24,712 bases of DNA, taken from positions 1-24,712 of the forward strand of contig CAZQSL010000045.1 of assembly GCA_964595945.1 (NCBI GenBank). Reading direction: 5' to 3'. The stretch's first letter is position 1; the number at the start of each line of letters is the position of its first letter. The notes beneath the pieces are model-generated. The model was not told the origin of the DNA. It did no database searches and worked only from the letters and a program-made list of their open reading frames with translations. This document shows, in pieces, positions 13,522-22,197 of this stretch. The translations under genes were made by a program, and so were the position numbers. Source of the DNA: CAZQSL01 sp964595945 (lineage in GTDB: Bacteria > UBP15 > UBA6099 > JAJRTR01).

Positions 13522-14466
13522 ATGATAGAAGTCGACAATGTGACAAAAAATTATGGCACGGTCAGGGCTGTGCGTGGCGTGACCTTCAAGGTGGAAAAGG
13601 GAGAAATCCTCGGCCTGCTTGGCCCCAATGCGGCAGGCAAGACCACGCTTATGCGTATCATGACAGGCTATCTGCCGGCAACGGGCGGCACGGTGCGTGT
13701 CGATGGACATGACATCTATGACCAGCCCTTCGAGGTGAAACGCCGCATCGGTTATCTGCCGGAAAATCCGCCGCTGTATCACGAAATGACCGTGCGCGGA
13801 TATATCACGTTTGCAGCCGAGATCAAGGGTGTGCCGCGCGGCGACCGCCGCAAGCGAGTTTCGGATGTCATCGAAGTGCTCAATCTCGGCAATGTCGCCA
13901 ACAGGCTTATCGGACATGTCTCAAAGGGCTATAAACAGAGGGTCGGACTGGCGCAGGCAATGGTGCACAAACCCGATGTGCTCGTACTCGACGAGCCCAC
14001 CGTGGGGCTCGATCCCAAGCAGATTATCGAAATTCGCAACGTAATCCGCGACCTCGGACGCGAACACACCATCGTGCTAAGCTCTCACATATTGCCCGAA
14101 GTCAGCGCGACTTGCGACCGCGTGGTAATACTCAACGAAGGCGCTGTCGCGGCAATCGATTCACAGGATCAGCTTTCGGCCCGCCTCACTGGCGGCGAGC
14201 GGCTGATCGTCGAACTCGAAGGCAAGGGCGTGGAAGGCGCAGCCGACGCTTTTGTAAAAGTGTCAGGCGTCACATCCGTTGCCTCCAGTGAAACCCGATC
14301 GGGAAAGGCCCGGCTGAAACTGGACGCCACTGGTGGTGAAGATACACGCAGAAGCGTCAGCAGGCTTGCCATCGACAACGGATGGCTGATCCTCGAAATG
14401 TCGCGCGACAACCTCAGCCTCGAAGAGGTGTTCCTCAAACTAACCACAAACGAGGTGCACGAATGA
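13522..14466 (+). CDS. ABC transporter ATP-binding protein, GldA/ABC-2 type
   Basis: This 314-residue protein is a cytoplasmic ATPase subunit. It has Walker A GPNAAGKTT (34-42), Q-loop region YLPENPPLY (78-86), signature VSKGYKQR (133-140), Walker B VLVLDEP (153-159), D-loop GLDP and the switch His189 (SSHI). The signature reads SKGYKQ instead of SGGQ, and Walker A has Ala where Gly is usual. The first change is common in GldA-like ATPases. A C-terminal extension (about 215-314) is typical of ABC-2 exporters. GGGAGGTG precedes the ATG. It overlaps the permease gene by ATGA and heads a four-gene cluster. Only the architecture resembles gliding-motility GldA; no other gliding gene is present, so a gld name is not used. 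Confidence 0.92.
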   Translation: MIEVDNVTKNYGTVRAVRGVTFKVEKGEILGLLGPNAAGKTTLMRIMTGYLPATGGTVRVDGHDIYDQPFEVKRRIGYLPENPPLYHEMTVRGYITFAAEIKGVPRGDRRKRVSDVIEVLNLGNVANRLIGHVSKGYKQRVGLAQAMVHKPDVLVLDEPTVGLDPKQIIEIRNVIRDLGREHTIVLSSHILPEVSATCDRVVILNEGAVAAIDSQDQLSARLTGGERLIVELEGKGVEGAADAFVKVSGVTSVASSETRSGKARLKLDATGGEDTRRSVSRLAIDNGWLILEMSRDNLSLEEVFLKLTTNEVHE

Positions 14467-15164
14467 CCAGAATTTTTTATATTTTCAAAAAGGACTTTTC
14501 CCTGATGTTCCAGTCGTCACTGGCATATATCGTGACGGCGGTATTCATGTTCATCTGTTCGTTTATCATGGTCCAGGGGCTTGAAACAGCGGATATGCGT
14601 CCGGTGTTTTCGATCATGCAGTTCCTCTTCATCTTTGTGGTGCCGTTTTTTACGATGCGCAGTTTTTCCGAGGAATTCAAGAGCGGCACGGATGAACTCC
14701 TGATGACCTCGCCGGTGAGTCTCACTCAGATCGTTGTGGGAAAATTCCTTTCCGTGATGGGACTGATAACCGCGATACTGGTGCTATCGCTACAGTATGT
14801 ATACATCATCGGCGCGTATGGCGATCCGGACTGGGCTCCTGTAATTACGGGATACCTCGGGATATTTCTGTTGTGCGGAGCTTTTGTCTCCATCGGCATT
14901 TTCATTTCCTCGACCACGAAAAATCAGATAGTTGCGGCACTCGGGACTCTCATGCTGATCATTGTCCTGATCGCTATAAATGCCGTTTCGACACTGTTTT
15001 CAAATCCTGTCATCCAGCAGGTGCTCGAACTCGCCGGCATGACCAAACACTATATGGACTTTCTCAATGGGGTAATTGATACTGCACATGTTGTGTATTT
15101 TGTACTGTTTATCGCACTGTTCCTGTTCCTGACGGTCAGGAGTCTCGAATCCAAGAGAGTATAG
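14463..15164 (+). CDS. ABC-2 type permease, GldF-like
   Basis: This 233-residue protein has about six membrane helices and the ABC-2 family pattern: FKKDFSLMFQSSLAYIV at the start, then FTMRSFSEEFKSGTDELLMTSPVS and VGKFLSVMGLI, the coupling region to the ATPase. The last helix is followed by LESKRV. The start at 14463 overlaps the ATPase stop as ATGA, so translation is coupled. A longer frame to 14382 lies inside the ATPase gene and is not used. It should form the membrane channel together with the GldG-like protein downstream. The substrate is unknown. Confidence 0.9.
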   Translation: MTRIFYIFKKDFSLMFQSSLAYIVTAVFMFICSFIMVQGLETADMRPVFSIMQFLFIFVVPFFTMRSFSEEFKSGTDELLMTSPVSLTQIVVGKFLSVMGLITAILVLSLQYVYIIGAYGDPDWAPVITGYLGIFLLCGAFVSIGIFISSTTKNQIVAALGTLMLIIVLIAINAVSTLFSNPVIQQVLELAGMTKHYMDFLNGVIDTAHVVYFVLFIALFLFLTVRSLESKRV

Positions 15165-15176
15165 GGAGGGTCCGCC

Positions 15177-16589
15177 GTGAAGAGCAAACGGATATTTTCA
15201 GGACTCAACATCGTTATAAAAATAGTGGTGATGATAGCAATAGTCGCCGTTGGGTACTATATCGCCGACAGACATACAATCAGATATGACCTCACGGAAA
15301 ACAAGCGGTTTACGATCTCCGATAAAACCAGGAAAATCCTCGGCAAACTCGATGGAGATGTGACAGCATACGTTTTTCTCCCGGAAAACAGTGCGCCGTG
15401 GACAGATGTCGAGGGAGTGATGAAGGAATACCGGATCGCTTCCAAGAAATTTCATTACAAGATGATCGACCCCAACCAGCGGCCTTCGGAAGCAAAGAAG
15501 TACAGCATCAGCGGCTACGGCGGCGTCGTCATGGAAAAGGGAAGTATCAGGAAGACGATCAGGATCGACGAGATATACCAGATGCCGGTCGATCCAACGG
15601 CGCAAGAGCCGCCGAAATTTCAGGGAGAGCAAGCGTTTACAAATGCTCTCGTAGTATTTTCAGGAGGCAAGTCGCACACGATCTGCTTTGTCGAAGGTCA
15701 TGGCGAACGCAACATTCAGGGAATGGATGTCCGAGATTATTCGACTCTGTCAAATGCACTTGCAAGCAATAATTACACTCTGAAGGCCGTTCAGCTCCCG
15801 ATGCAGAAACAGGTGCCTGGCGACTGCTCCGCGATCGTTGTCGCAGGACCGGAAAAACCTGTATCCAGCCCCGAACTCGAAATGATGAACACGTATCTGA
15901 ATGGCGGCGGCAGAGCCCTTTTCCTCGTTGATCCCATGACGGATTCAGGGCTCGAACCTCTGCTCGACAAATGGAATGTCACTATTGACAGGGATTTCGT
16001 CATCGACATGAAACGATCAGTGCCGCAGGACCCCATGACGTTTATGCCCGAAGTCGAGAATCACAAGATAACAGAACCGCTGCTGTCATCAAGGCTGGGA
16101 CTGGCACTGACCCTTGTGCGCTCGGTTACACCCAAAATAGATGCCGATGATGTTACTCCATTCCTGTATTCGAGCGAATCGAGCTGGGCTGAAAAAGATG
16201 TCAAAAACGATACTGTCGAGTTTACTGAAGGCAAAGATGTCAAAGGCCCCATACCGCTCGGAGTGGCCGTCTCAAAGAAAAAGGGGAAATCGGAAACTCG
16301 CCTCGTGGTGATAGGAGATGCTGATTTTCCGTCAAATCTCTTTACCAATCAGGATGCGCGGATGAAGGTCATGACAGGCGGAGCAGGCAATCAGGACCTT
16401 ATGGTCAATGCGCTCAACTGGCTTGTGGGCGAAGAACACCTGATCTCGATAGCACCTAAAGATATTGACTCGAAACCCCTCAACATTGCCGGCAGAACCC
16501 AAACGATCGGATTCGTGACAATAGTGCTGATCCCGCTGTGTCTTGTGGGCATGGGGATATTTGCTGTTATCAGGAGACGCTCGAAATGA
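15177..16589 (+). CDS. GldG-like auxiliary protein of an ABC-2 transporter
   Basis: This 470-residue protein has an N-terminal membrane helix (about 12-30), a large extracytoplasmic region, and a C-terminal helix (about 442-463) ending in RRRSK. Family features are YDLTENKRFTISDKTRKIL near the start, VCFVEGHGER-like CFVEGHGERN, and GGRALFLVDPM. The domain (GldG/DUF7088 type with an ABC_transp_aux part) is found with ABC-2 ATPase and permease pairs in many phyla. It starts with GTG at 15177, supported by GGGAGGG 6 nt upstream. Its stop overlaps the next start as ATGA. Its biochemical role is not known. Confidence 0.88.
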   Translation: MKSKRIFSGLNIVIKIVVMIAIVAVGYYIADRHTIRYDLTENKRFTISDKTRKILGKLDGDVTAYVFLPENSAPWTDVEGVMKEYRIASKKFHYKMIDPNQRPSEAKKYSISGYGGVVMEKGSIRKTIRIDEIYQMPVDPTAQEPPKFQGEQAFTNALVVFSGGKSHTICFVEGHGERNIQGMDVRDYSTLSNALASNNYTLKAVQLPMQKQVPGDCSAIVVAGPEKPVSSPELEMMNTYLNGGGRALFLVDPMTDSGLEPLLDKWNVTIDRDFVIDMKRSVPQDPMTFMPEVENHKITEPLLSSRLGLALTLVRSVTPKIDADDVTPFLYSSESSWAEKDVKNDTVEFTEGKDVKGPIPLGVAVSKKKGKSETRLVVIGDADFPSNLFTNQDARMKVMTGGAGNQDLMVNALNWLVGEEHLISIAPKDIDSKPLNIAGRTQTIGFVTIVLIPLCLVGMGIFAVIRRRSK

Positions 16590-17551
16590 TGAAGAAATTT
16601 GGTTCGACAATAGCTCTGATTGTCCTGCTTGCCGCTCTTGTGACAATTGTGCTTGTGTTAGAAAAAGGCCCCAAAAAGGACCCCGAAGCGGATAAGACGC
16701 CGCCAAAAATCAAAGTCACTGATTTCGCCAGCAAGGAATTCACGCGAGTCGAGATCAGAAAACAGTATGACATAATCGAGATGGATAAAGGCAGAAATGG
16801 GAAGTGGCGCATCACGGCGCCGGTCAAAGCCCGCACTGGAGCATTCGCGGTCGACAGTCTCGTGCAGACACTCGCGGGGCTCGAAGCTGATGCACGGACA
16901 GATGAAAATAGCGCCACACTCTCGGATTTCGGGCTTGACAATCCCCAGTCGGTCGTCACGGCTATCCGCGCAGGCGGCAAGCGTGAAGTGTTTTCCCTCG
17001 GCTCAAAAACGCCCATTGGAGAAAGTTATTATCTGAAACACAACGGCACCAAGGGAGTGCTGATTATCAATTCCGGACTTGCAGAACTCTTTTTGAAAAC
17101 GGTCGACGAACTCCGTGACAAGAGTATCGTCGCAGCTTTTGACCGCATTGATGTCAAATCCATCGGGGTAACGGCCGGAGACAGGAAATCGGTATGCGAA
17201 AAATACTTCACAAAGGGCAAAAAGCCTGACGAGAAATGGATGCTCAACGGAGATAAATCACGAGACTGTTATACAGAGGCAATGGGGTTGCTCGGCGAGA
17301 TCGAGTATACTGACGCAGCGGATTTCGTTGACGAGCCGTCTGACATTTCTACACTGGGACTGGATAAGCCCAGGTATGAGATTTCAATAGTTTTCAGTGG
17401 TGGCCGGAAAACAAGGCTCGCTACCGGTACCGTAGACGCTGAAGGGAACTTGTATGTCAGAAATATCGAACGCAACGAGATTTACTTAGTCCCGGCGACG
17501 GTTAACGATGCGACGGCCGCACTGTTCAAACTTGCGGTGAAGCTTAAGTGA
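16586..17551 (+). CDS. DUF4340 domain-containing membrane-anchored protein
   Basis: This 321-residue protein has one N-terminal membrane helix (about 6-25), then a Lys/Asp-rich linker and a repeated beta-rich extracytoplasmic region. DUF4340 landmarks are GKWRITAPVKARTGAFAVDS, LSDFGLDNPQSVVTA and FSLGSKTPIGESYYLK, and a second copy near STLGLDKPRYEISIVF. DUF4340 proteins are usual last genes of GldA/F/G-type clusters, as here. The start at 16586 forms an ATGA overlap with the GldG stop; the next codon is also ATG (16589). GGAG lies about 10 nt upstream. It converges on the gene at 17600 across 48 bp. Confidence 0.88.
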   Translation: MMKKFGSTIALIVLLAALVTIVLVLEKGPKKDPEADKTPPKIKVTDFASKEFTRVEIRKQYDIIEMDKGRNGKWRITAPVKARTGAFAVDSLVQTLAGLEADARTDENSATLSDFGLDNPQSVVTAIRAGGKREVFSLGSKTPIGESYYLKHNGTKGVLIINSGLAELFLKTVDELRDKSIVAAFDRIDVKSIGVTAGDRKSVCEKYFTKGKKPDEKWMLNGDKSRDCYTEAMGLLGEIEYTDAADFVDEPSDISTLGLDKPRYEISIVFSGGRKTRLATGTVDAEGNLYVRNIERNEIYLVPATVNDATAALFKLAVKLK

Positions 17552-17599
17552 TTTTGAGAATCGGGAATATACTTCGCGATGGCGAATGGGACAGGAGAG

Positions 17600-18970
17600 T
17601 CACTTTTCGCGGTTGCGCAGCCAGGTGATGAGTTGATCGGAGTGCATTTCAGCGCCGAGTAGAGGATATTCTTTACGCCATGATGTGTTTTCCCCGAGTA
17701 GCAGGATGTATTTTTTACCTTCGATTCTGGAGTCACCGAAAAATGTGGGGAGCGCTCCTGATTTCAAAGTGATGGACGTCCCCCGTTTGATGGACCCGTT
17801 GAAGGTTTCAGTGACTTTGGCCGTGATGATCCATTGACGTATCTGGTTGCTGTTTGCTGTAATGTCTTCGACTTTTTTGGTTTTAATGGTAGCGAGGACG
17901 ACGTTTGGGGCGCGGCGGATTTTCTTGGCTATCTCCGGCGCGACCGGCTGGAGTTCCCATTTGATACTGGAGGCAATGGATGGCAGCTTTTTATAGACAA
18001 TGACTTCGGCATCCTGTATTTTTCTGATGATGCTTTGCCTGAGTCGCGGGTCTCCGGAAATGTCGAGATGAGCGATGATCTTTGACTGTATGTCTGGAAA
18101 AACACGTTCATAGGTAGTGCGTGTTGTGGATGTATATGATGGTGTCTGAAAGTAAATTCTGATGAAGTCCCCGGTTGTTTTGGTTTTATAACTGATCGAG
18201 GGTATGCCGAGGTAGTTGGAAGAAGATTTTACCAGGGCGGCATCGGAGTAGCCTGCGATAGCGGGATACTGGCGCGAAAGGATTTTGAGTTGGGCGTGGA
18301 TACTGAGGATTGCTGACGAGCCAACTTCCGTGATCTGTTGTTTTGTAGTGTTGCGTGAGACTTTCACTGTCATTGTGTTGGATTCAGCAATGCCAGTCCA
18401 CCAGTTGAGGGGCTTCGGCCCGGTCACTTTGGTGAATGACTGGTATTGTATTTTGAGGAGATGCTCGCCTTCGTTCATCTTGAGTACTTTGAAACGAGTG
18501 ATGAGAGCGGACTGTCCGGGATCGAGTTTGATGCCGTCTTTGGGGTCTGTCGAGTCGGGAGCGACGGGCATCCTGACGATCATGCCTGAGTTGAGGGATT
18601 CTTTTCCGTCGAGGAGCACGGTGAATTTGATATTGTCGGATTCGACTGGGGACCAGATGCGTTTGAACCAGCGGGTTTCCTTCGATGCATTGATGAGGTG
18701 GACGTCGATGACTGGCTGCTGTGGCGAGAGGTATGTGACGGCATGGGATGACAGGATGATGCGCAGTGAAGGGTCGATATCCTTTACTGCTTTCTTTTTG
18801 CCGAAGTACTGTTCCTTCAGGGATTGTTGTTTCTTTTGCTCCATGATGTTGCCGGGGTCGTTGGGGTCGCTTTTGACACCGTCTATCGAGAGGCTTGGGA
18901 CTGAGATCAGACAGAGTGCGATGATTGTAAGCGATAGTAGTTTTAAAACGCATGCGAAGTGGGTATTCAT
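17600..18970 (-). CDS. Exported protein of unknown function
   Basis: I do not recognise this 456-residue protein. It has a signal peptide (about 1-28, with LLSLTIIALCLISVPSLS), a charged stretch with KKKAVKDIDPSLRI, and a beta-rich domain (about 70-210) resembling intracellular-proteinase-inhibitor or Ig-like folds. A mixed middle region follows, then a C-terminal domain (about 370-456) with VVLATIKTKKVED, WIITAKVTETFNG and KKYILLLGENTSWRKEYPL. The C-terminal piece looks like small exported beta domains seen in PVC and Myxococcota genomes; that is an impression only. AAAGGATG precedes the ATG and lies in the loop of an inverted repeat. It is not in an operon with its convergent or divergent neighbours. 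Confidence 0.75.
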   Translation of the reverse strand: MNTHFACVLKLLSLTIIALCLISVPSLSIDGVKSDPNDPGNIMEQKKQQSLKEQYFGKKKAVKDIDPSLRIILSSHAVTYLSPQQPVIDVHLINASKETRWFKRIWSPVESDNIKFTVLLDGKESLNSGMIVRMPVAPDSTDPKDGIKLDPGQSALITRFKVLKMNEGEHLLKIQYQSFTKVTGPKPLNWWTGIAESNTMTVKVSRNTTKQQITEVGSSAILSIHAQLKILSRQYPAIAGYSDAALVKSSSNYLGIPSISYKTKTTGDFIRIYFQTPSYTSTTRTTYERVFPDIQSKIIAHLDISGDPRLRQSIIRKIQDAEVIVYKKLPSIASSIKWELQPVAPEIAKKIRRAPNVVLATIKTKKVEDITANSNQIRQWIITAKVTETFNGSIKRGTSITLKSGALPTFFGDSRIEGKKYILLLGENTSWRKEYPLLGAEMHSDQLITWLRNREK

Positions 18971-18971
18971 G

Positions 18972-19003
18972 ATACGGCCATCCTTTGTAGAGAGACGCCG
19001 TAT
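18972..19003. repeat. Inverted repeat flanking the ribosome site of the exported-protein gene
   Basis: ATACGGC (18972-18978) and GCCGTAT (18997-19003) form a perfect 7-bp stem with an 18-nt loop. In the minus-strand message the loop holds AAAGGATG and the 3' arm touches the ATG, so the hairpin could influence translation. Confidence 0.4.
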
Positions 19004-19031
19004 TGTGGCAACGGCGCCGGTTACATAGTAT
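19003..19031 (+). promoter_or_regulatory. Putative promoter of threonine dehydratase
   Basis: TTGTGG (19003-19008), a 17-bp spacer and TAGTAT (19026-19031), about 65 bp before the start codon. It overlaps the divergent promoter on the other strand. Confidence 0.4.
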
Positions 19032-19038
19032 TATACCA
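19030..19038 (-). promoter_or_regulatory. Extended -10 promoter of the exported-protein gene
   Basis: On the minus strand TG-G-TATAAT (19038-19030), a perfect extended -10 element, about 60 bp before the start at 18970. No good -35 is seen. It shares bases with the plus-strand -10 element, so the two divergent promoters probably compete. Confidence 0.5.
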
Positions 19039-19095
19039 GTTGTGGGGCGAAACGCGGAGTGCCATGTCATTTGGCAACCGATACCGGAGGCATTT

Positions 19096-20070
19096 ATGGA
19101 AGTGACTTATGAGGATATTGTGCAGGCGTACAGGAGGATACGGGAAGTAGCCGCTCCATCACCGCTTGTGTACAGCCATGAGTTGAGCCGGCTTACTGGG
19201 GGGGAGGTATATCTGAAGCTCGACAATCTTTTACAGCCGGTTGGGTCGTTCAAGCTCAGGGGCGCATACAATCTGATCAGCGGTCTGTCCGGCGATGACC
19301 GCAGGCGTGGTCTCGTCGCGGTATCGGCAGGCAACCACGCGCAGGCAGTAGCGTTCTGTGCTGTGCGGGCCGGTCTCGATGCCGTGATTTTCATGCCGGA
19401 AAACACTCCGCGCGTGAAGGTGGAAAACACCAGAAAGTATGGAGTGACTGTCGTGCTTAAGGGAAGGGACTATGACGAGTCGTCGAAATATGCACATGAA
19501 TACGAGCGCGAATCCGGACGTGTTTTCGTGCATCCGTTCAACGACCCTGTAGTGATCGCGGGACAGGGCACGAGCGCGATAGAAATATTCAATGAGGAAC
19601 CCGGGACCGAACTTATCGTAGCGCCGGTAGGCGGCGGAGGGCTGATATGCGGGTGTTCTGTAGTAGCGCGAGCACTCAGGCCTGGATGCGAGCTTGTCGG
19701 AGTGCAGCCCGAAACGTCTGCCCCGTTTATGCACAGCCTGCGAGCTGGCAAGATGCTTCGCACGCCGATCGGAGATTCGGTGGCAGACGCGTTGACGGGC
19801 GAAATCGTTTCGGAAGAATTTTTTGAATTTTTCCGTTCGTTAGTTGATTGTGTGATCGATGTGAGTGAAGATGAAATCAGTAGCGCGATCTATTGGGCAT
19901 TGACGCGGCATAGCCAGATCGTCGAAGGTGGCGCCGCTGCCGGCATAGCGGCGCTACTTAATGGAAAGGTGGCCGTCGGGGGACGGAAAACAGTGGTGAT
20001 CGTGACTGGTTGCGGCATCGACGCCTCAAGATTGCGAGACATCATCGCACGATATGGGGAACAGTTGTGA
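19096..20070 (+). CDS. ilvA: Threonine dehydratase (threonine ammonia-lyase), short form
   Basis: This 324-residue PLP enzyme should convert threonine to 2-oxobutanoate and ammonia. Motifs are the PLP-lysine segment PVGSFKLRGAYN (Lys53), SAGNHAQ (77-83) that holds the substrate, and the phosphate-binding glycine loop VGGGGL (178-183). It lacks the C-terminal ACT-like regulatory domain of biosynthetic IlvA, so it is the short, TdcB-like form; a related serine racemase activity cannot be excluded. The ATG at 19096 follows a strong GGAGG (19086-19090). An open frame reaches back to 19003 but is not supported. The stop overlaps the GTG start of the DNA methyltransferase. Confidence 0.9.
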   Translation: MEVTYEDIVQAYRRIREVAAPSPLVYSHELSRLTGGEVYLKLDNLLQPVGSFKLRGAYNLISGLSGDDRRRGLVAVSAGNHAQAVAFCAVRAGLDAVIFMPENTPRVKVENTRKYGVTVVLKGRDYDESSKYAHEYERESGRVFVHPFNDPVVIAGQGTSAIEIFNEEPGTELIVAPVGGGGLICGCSVVARALRPGCELVGVQPETSAPFMHSLRAGKMLRTPIGDSVADALTGEIVSEEFFEFFRSLVDCVIDVSEDEISSAIYWALTRHSQIVEGGAAAGIAALLNGKVAVGGRKTVVIVTGCGIDASRLRDIIARYGEQL

Positions 20071-21110
20071 GCAAGAGCGGGAAAAGGCCTGTGCGAATAG
20101 AATGGGACCGGCATTGTGACCGTCCTTCCACGTCGGCTCGGTTAGGCGAAAGTGAAGTGTATGGGCCGGTTGACAGCGAGAGATACGGCCAGCTTTTTAC
20201 TGGAAACAATCTTGATCTGATGTCGATCATGGCCGGCGAATGGCGAGGGATGCTCGATCTGATCTATATCGATCCGCCCTATGGCACAGGGAAGATATTC
20301 AGGAATCGCGAGTTTGGCGGCAGACAGTCCGAGGCGTTCGATGACAGGTGGGACGATGGTTTGGCCGGCTATCTCGATATGATGGCGCCACGGCTCGCCG
20401 CGATGCGTGACCTGTTATGTGCGCGGGGTTCGATCTATGTCCACACTGATTGGCATGCTGCCCATTATATCAAATTGCTGCTCGATGAAATTTTCGGAGA
20501 AGAATGTTTTCAGAACGAGATTGTCTGGTGTTACCGTGAAGCAATCAATTCGAAGAAAAGATGGAACAGAAAACACGATCTGATATTCATGTACAGCCGG
20601 GGAAAGGACTTCTACTTTGATCCTTCGCCGGCACTCGAACCACACTCGCCTGAAACTGTGAAGAAGTACCGAAATCGCGATGAAAAAGGTCCTTATCGAC
20701 TGATGGGACGTGGTCTTAAGGGCAGCCCGGTCAGGTCGGCGCGTGATATCTCCCCACGATGGGAAATCGAGCATCCGGAGCTGACGTACCGGCATTATCT
20801 GCCGGCAGGCAAGTTGCCTGTGGACTATTGGAACATCGACATAATCAATCAGGCATCATCTGAACGGACGGGCTATGCGACCCAGAAGCCTCTGGCACTG
20901 CTGGACCGCATCGTCAGGGCGTCATCGCCGGAGGGGGGTATCGTGGCTGACTTTTTCTGCGGGTCCGGCACGACGGCAATGGCTGCGTCAGCGGCAGGTC
21001 GCAACTGGATAGCCTGCGATATCTCGCCGCAGGCGGTGGAGATCGCCAAAGATAGAATTACTGGTTGGTTCCCACATTACAGTCTGTCAACTACGGAAAT
21101 CATTTCATGA
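20067..21110 (+). CDS. Site-specific DNA adenine methyltransferase (beta class, Type III Mod-like)
   Basis: This 347-residue enzyme should transfer a methyl group from SAM to adenine N6 in DNA. The catalytic motif DPPYGTG (69-75) comes before the SAM-binding FCGSGTT (297-303), the motif order of the beta class, and GYATQKPLALLDRIV (269-283) is motif X. It is shorter than most Type III Mod proteins and its recognition region (about 150-260) is small. The GTG start at 20067 overlaps the threonine dehydratase stop as GTGA, with GGGGA about 7 nt upstream. No restriction endonuclease gene is visible nearby, so it looks solitary. The target sequence is unknown. Confidence 0.87.
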   Translation: MSKSGKRPVRIEWDRHCDRPSTSARLGESEVYGPVDSERYGQLFTGNNLDLMSIMAGEWRGMLDLIYIDPPYGTGKIFRNREFGGRQSEAFDDRWDDGLAGYLDMMAPRLAAMRDLLCARGSIYVHTDWHAAHYIKLLLDEIFGEECFQNEIVWCYREAINSKKRWNRKHDLIFMYSRGKDFYFDPSPALEPHSPETVKKYRNRDEKGPYRLMGRGLKGSPVRSARDISPRWEIEHPELTYRHYLPAGKLPVDYWNIDIINQASSERTGYATQKPLALLDRIVRASSPEGGIVADFFCGSGTTAMAASAAGRNWIACDISPQAVEIAKDRITGWFPHYSLSTTEIIS

Positions 21111-21201
21111 AAGAAGCCCTAAGTGATCGTCGCGAAAGACCGTATCAGACTGTTTCGCTCGTCTTCAGCCGCTGATTCCACGCAATACGGGGACATGAGC
21201 A

Positions 21202-22197
21202 TCAGTTCGGATTTCTGGAAAGCAGCCACACGAAAAACGGGCCGCCGAGCAGTGATGTGATGACACCGACGGGGATTTCCACAGGGGCGATCAACATACG
21301 CGCAACAGTATCGCAAAGCACGAGAAAAGCCCCTCCCCCGATGATGCAGGCAGGCGTCAGGTCGAAGTGTTCGGCACCGAAAATGAGCCTCATTATATGC
21401 GGGATGATGAGTCCTACAAATCCGATAGGACCGCATGCCGCAACGACCGCGCCCGCCGAAATCGAAACTGCAAGAAAAATGACCCGCCGTACCCGCTCCA
21501 CATCCACACCGCGCCCGATGGCTATTTCGTCGCCCGTGATCAGTATGTTCAGCTCGTTTCGCATCAGTAATATCACCGCAATACCGGCAATACCGGCTAT
21601 GCCGAGCTGTATTGCCTGCTCGTATCCGATGACGGTGAGAGTGCCCATCATCCAGCGAACCATCGTGAATGTATTGGAGTGATCGGAAATGTACTGCATG
21701 AGCATTATCAGTGCGGAGAAAAAGAAATTGACCGCGACGCCCGTCAACAGCATCGATACCACGGTGAATCCGTGCCGGCTCCGCGCGAGACTGTAAACGA
21801 GTACGACTGAGAGCATGGCGCCGCCGGCGGCAAACAGTTGAGTCGATGATATGCCGATGAATGTAAACAGCAGTCCGAGTTTGATCGCGAGCACCGCTCC
21901 GAACGCCGCGCCACCTGAAACGCCGAGCGTATACGGGTCGGCAAGCTTGTTGCGGAAAAGCGCCTGAAACGCCATCCCTGATATTGATAGTACTGCCCCG
22001 ACGATAAAAGCACAGATTACGCGAGGGAGTCTTATGTCCCGAAAAATCATTTCGTTGGTGGACAGGTTATCGTTGCCGAGAGAATGGAAAGCCTCTGATG
22101 GCGAGATGGGATTTGTGCCTATGAATGGCGCGCCTATCATGATTGCCGCCGATACTAAGATCAGAAGGATGTATTTAGGTCTGGTGCTTTTTGTCAT
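21202..22197 (-). CDS. FecCD-type ABC permease for iron chelate or cobalamin
   Basis: This 331-residue protein is an inner-membrane permease of the BtuC/FhuB/FecCD family, with about ten membrane helices. Landmarks are RLPRVICAFIVGAVLSISGMAFQALFRNKLADP, GVSGGAAFGA, and, in the ATPase-coupling region, ACGPIGFVGLIIPHIMR, followed by DTVARMLIAPVEIPVGVITSLLGGPFF at the end. The family imports ferric siderophores, haem or vitamin B12, and sequence alone does not separate these. It overlaps the ATPase stop by ATGA and is the last gene of a two-gene operon. No binding-protein gene follows; the next gene is convergent. Confidence 0.93.
   Translation of the reverse strand: MTKSTRPKYILLILVSAAIMIGAPFIGTNPISPSEAFHSLGNDNLSTNEMIFRDIRLPRVICAFIVGAVLSISGMAFQALFRNKLADPYTLGVSGGAAFGAVLAIKLGLLFTFIGISSTQLFAAGGAMLSVVLVYSLARSRHGFTVVSMLLTGVAVNFFFSALIMLMQYISDHSNTFTMVRWMMGTLTVIGYEQAIQLGIAGIAGIAVILLMRNELNILITGDEIAIGRGVDVERVRRVIFLAVSISAGAVVAACGPIGFVGLIIPHIMRLIFGAEHFDLTPACIIGGGAFLVLCDTVARMLIAPVEIPVGVITSLLGGPFFVWLLSRNPN

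Noticed and set aside
17573..17586. TTCGC-GATG-GCGAA as a terminator between convergent genes
   Set aside because: Five-bp stem with no T tract on either side.
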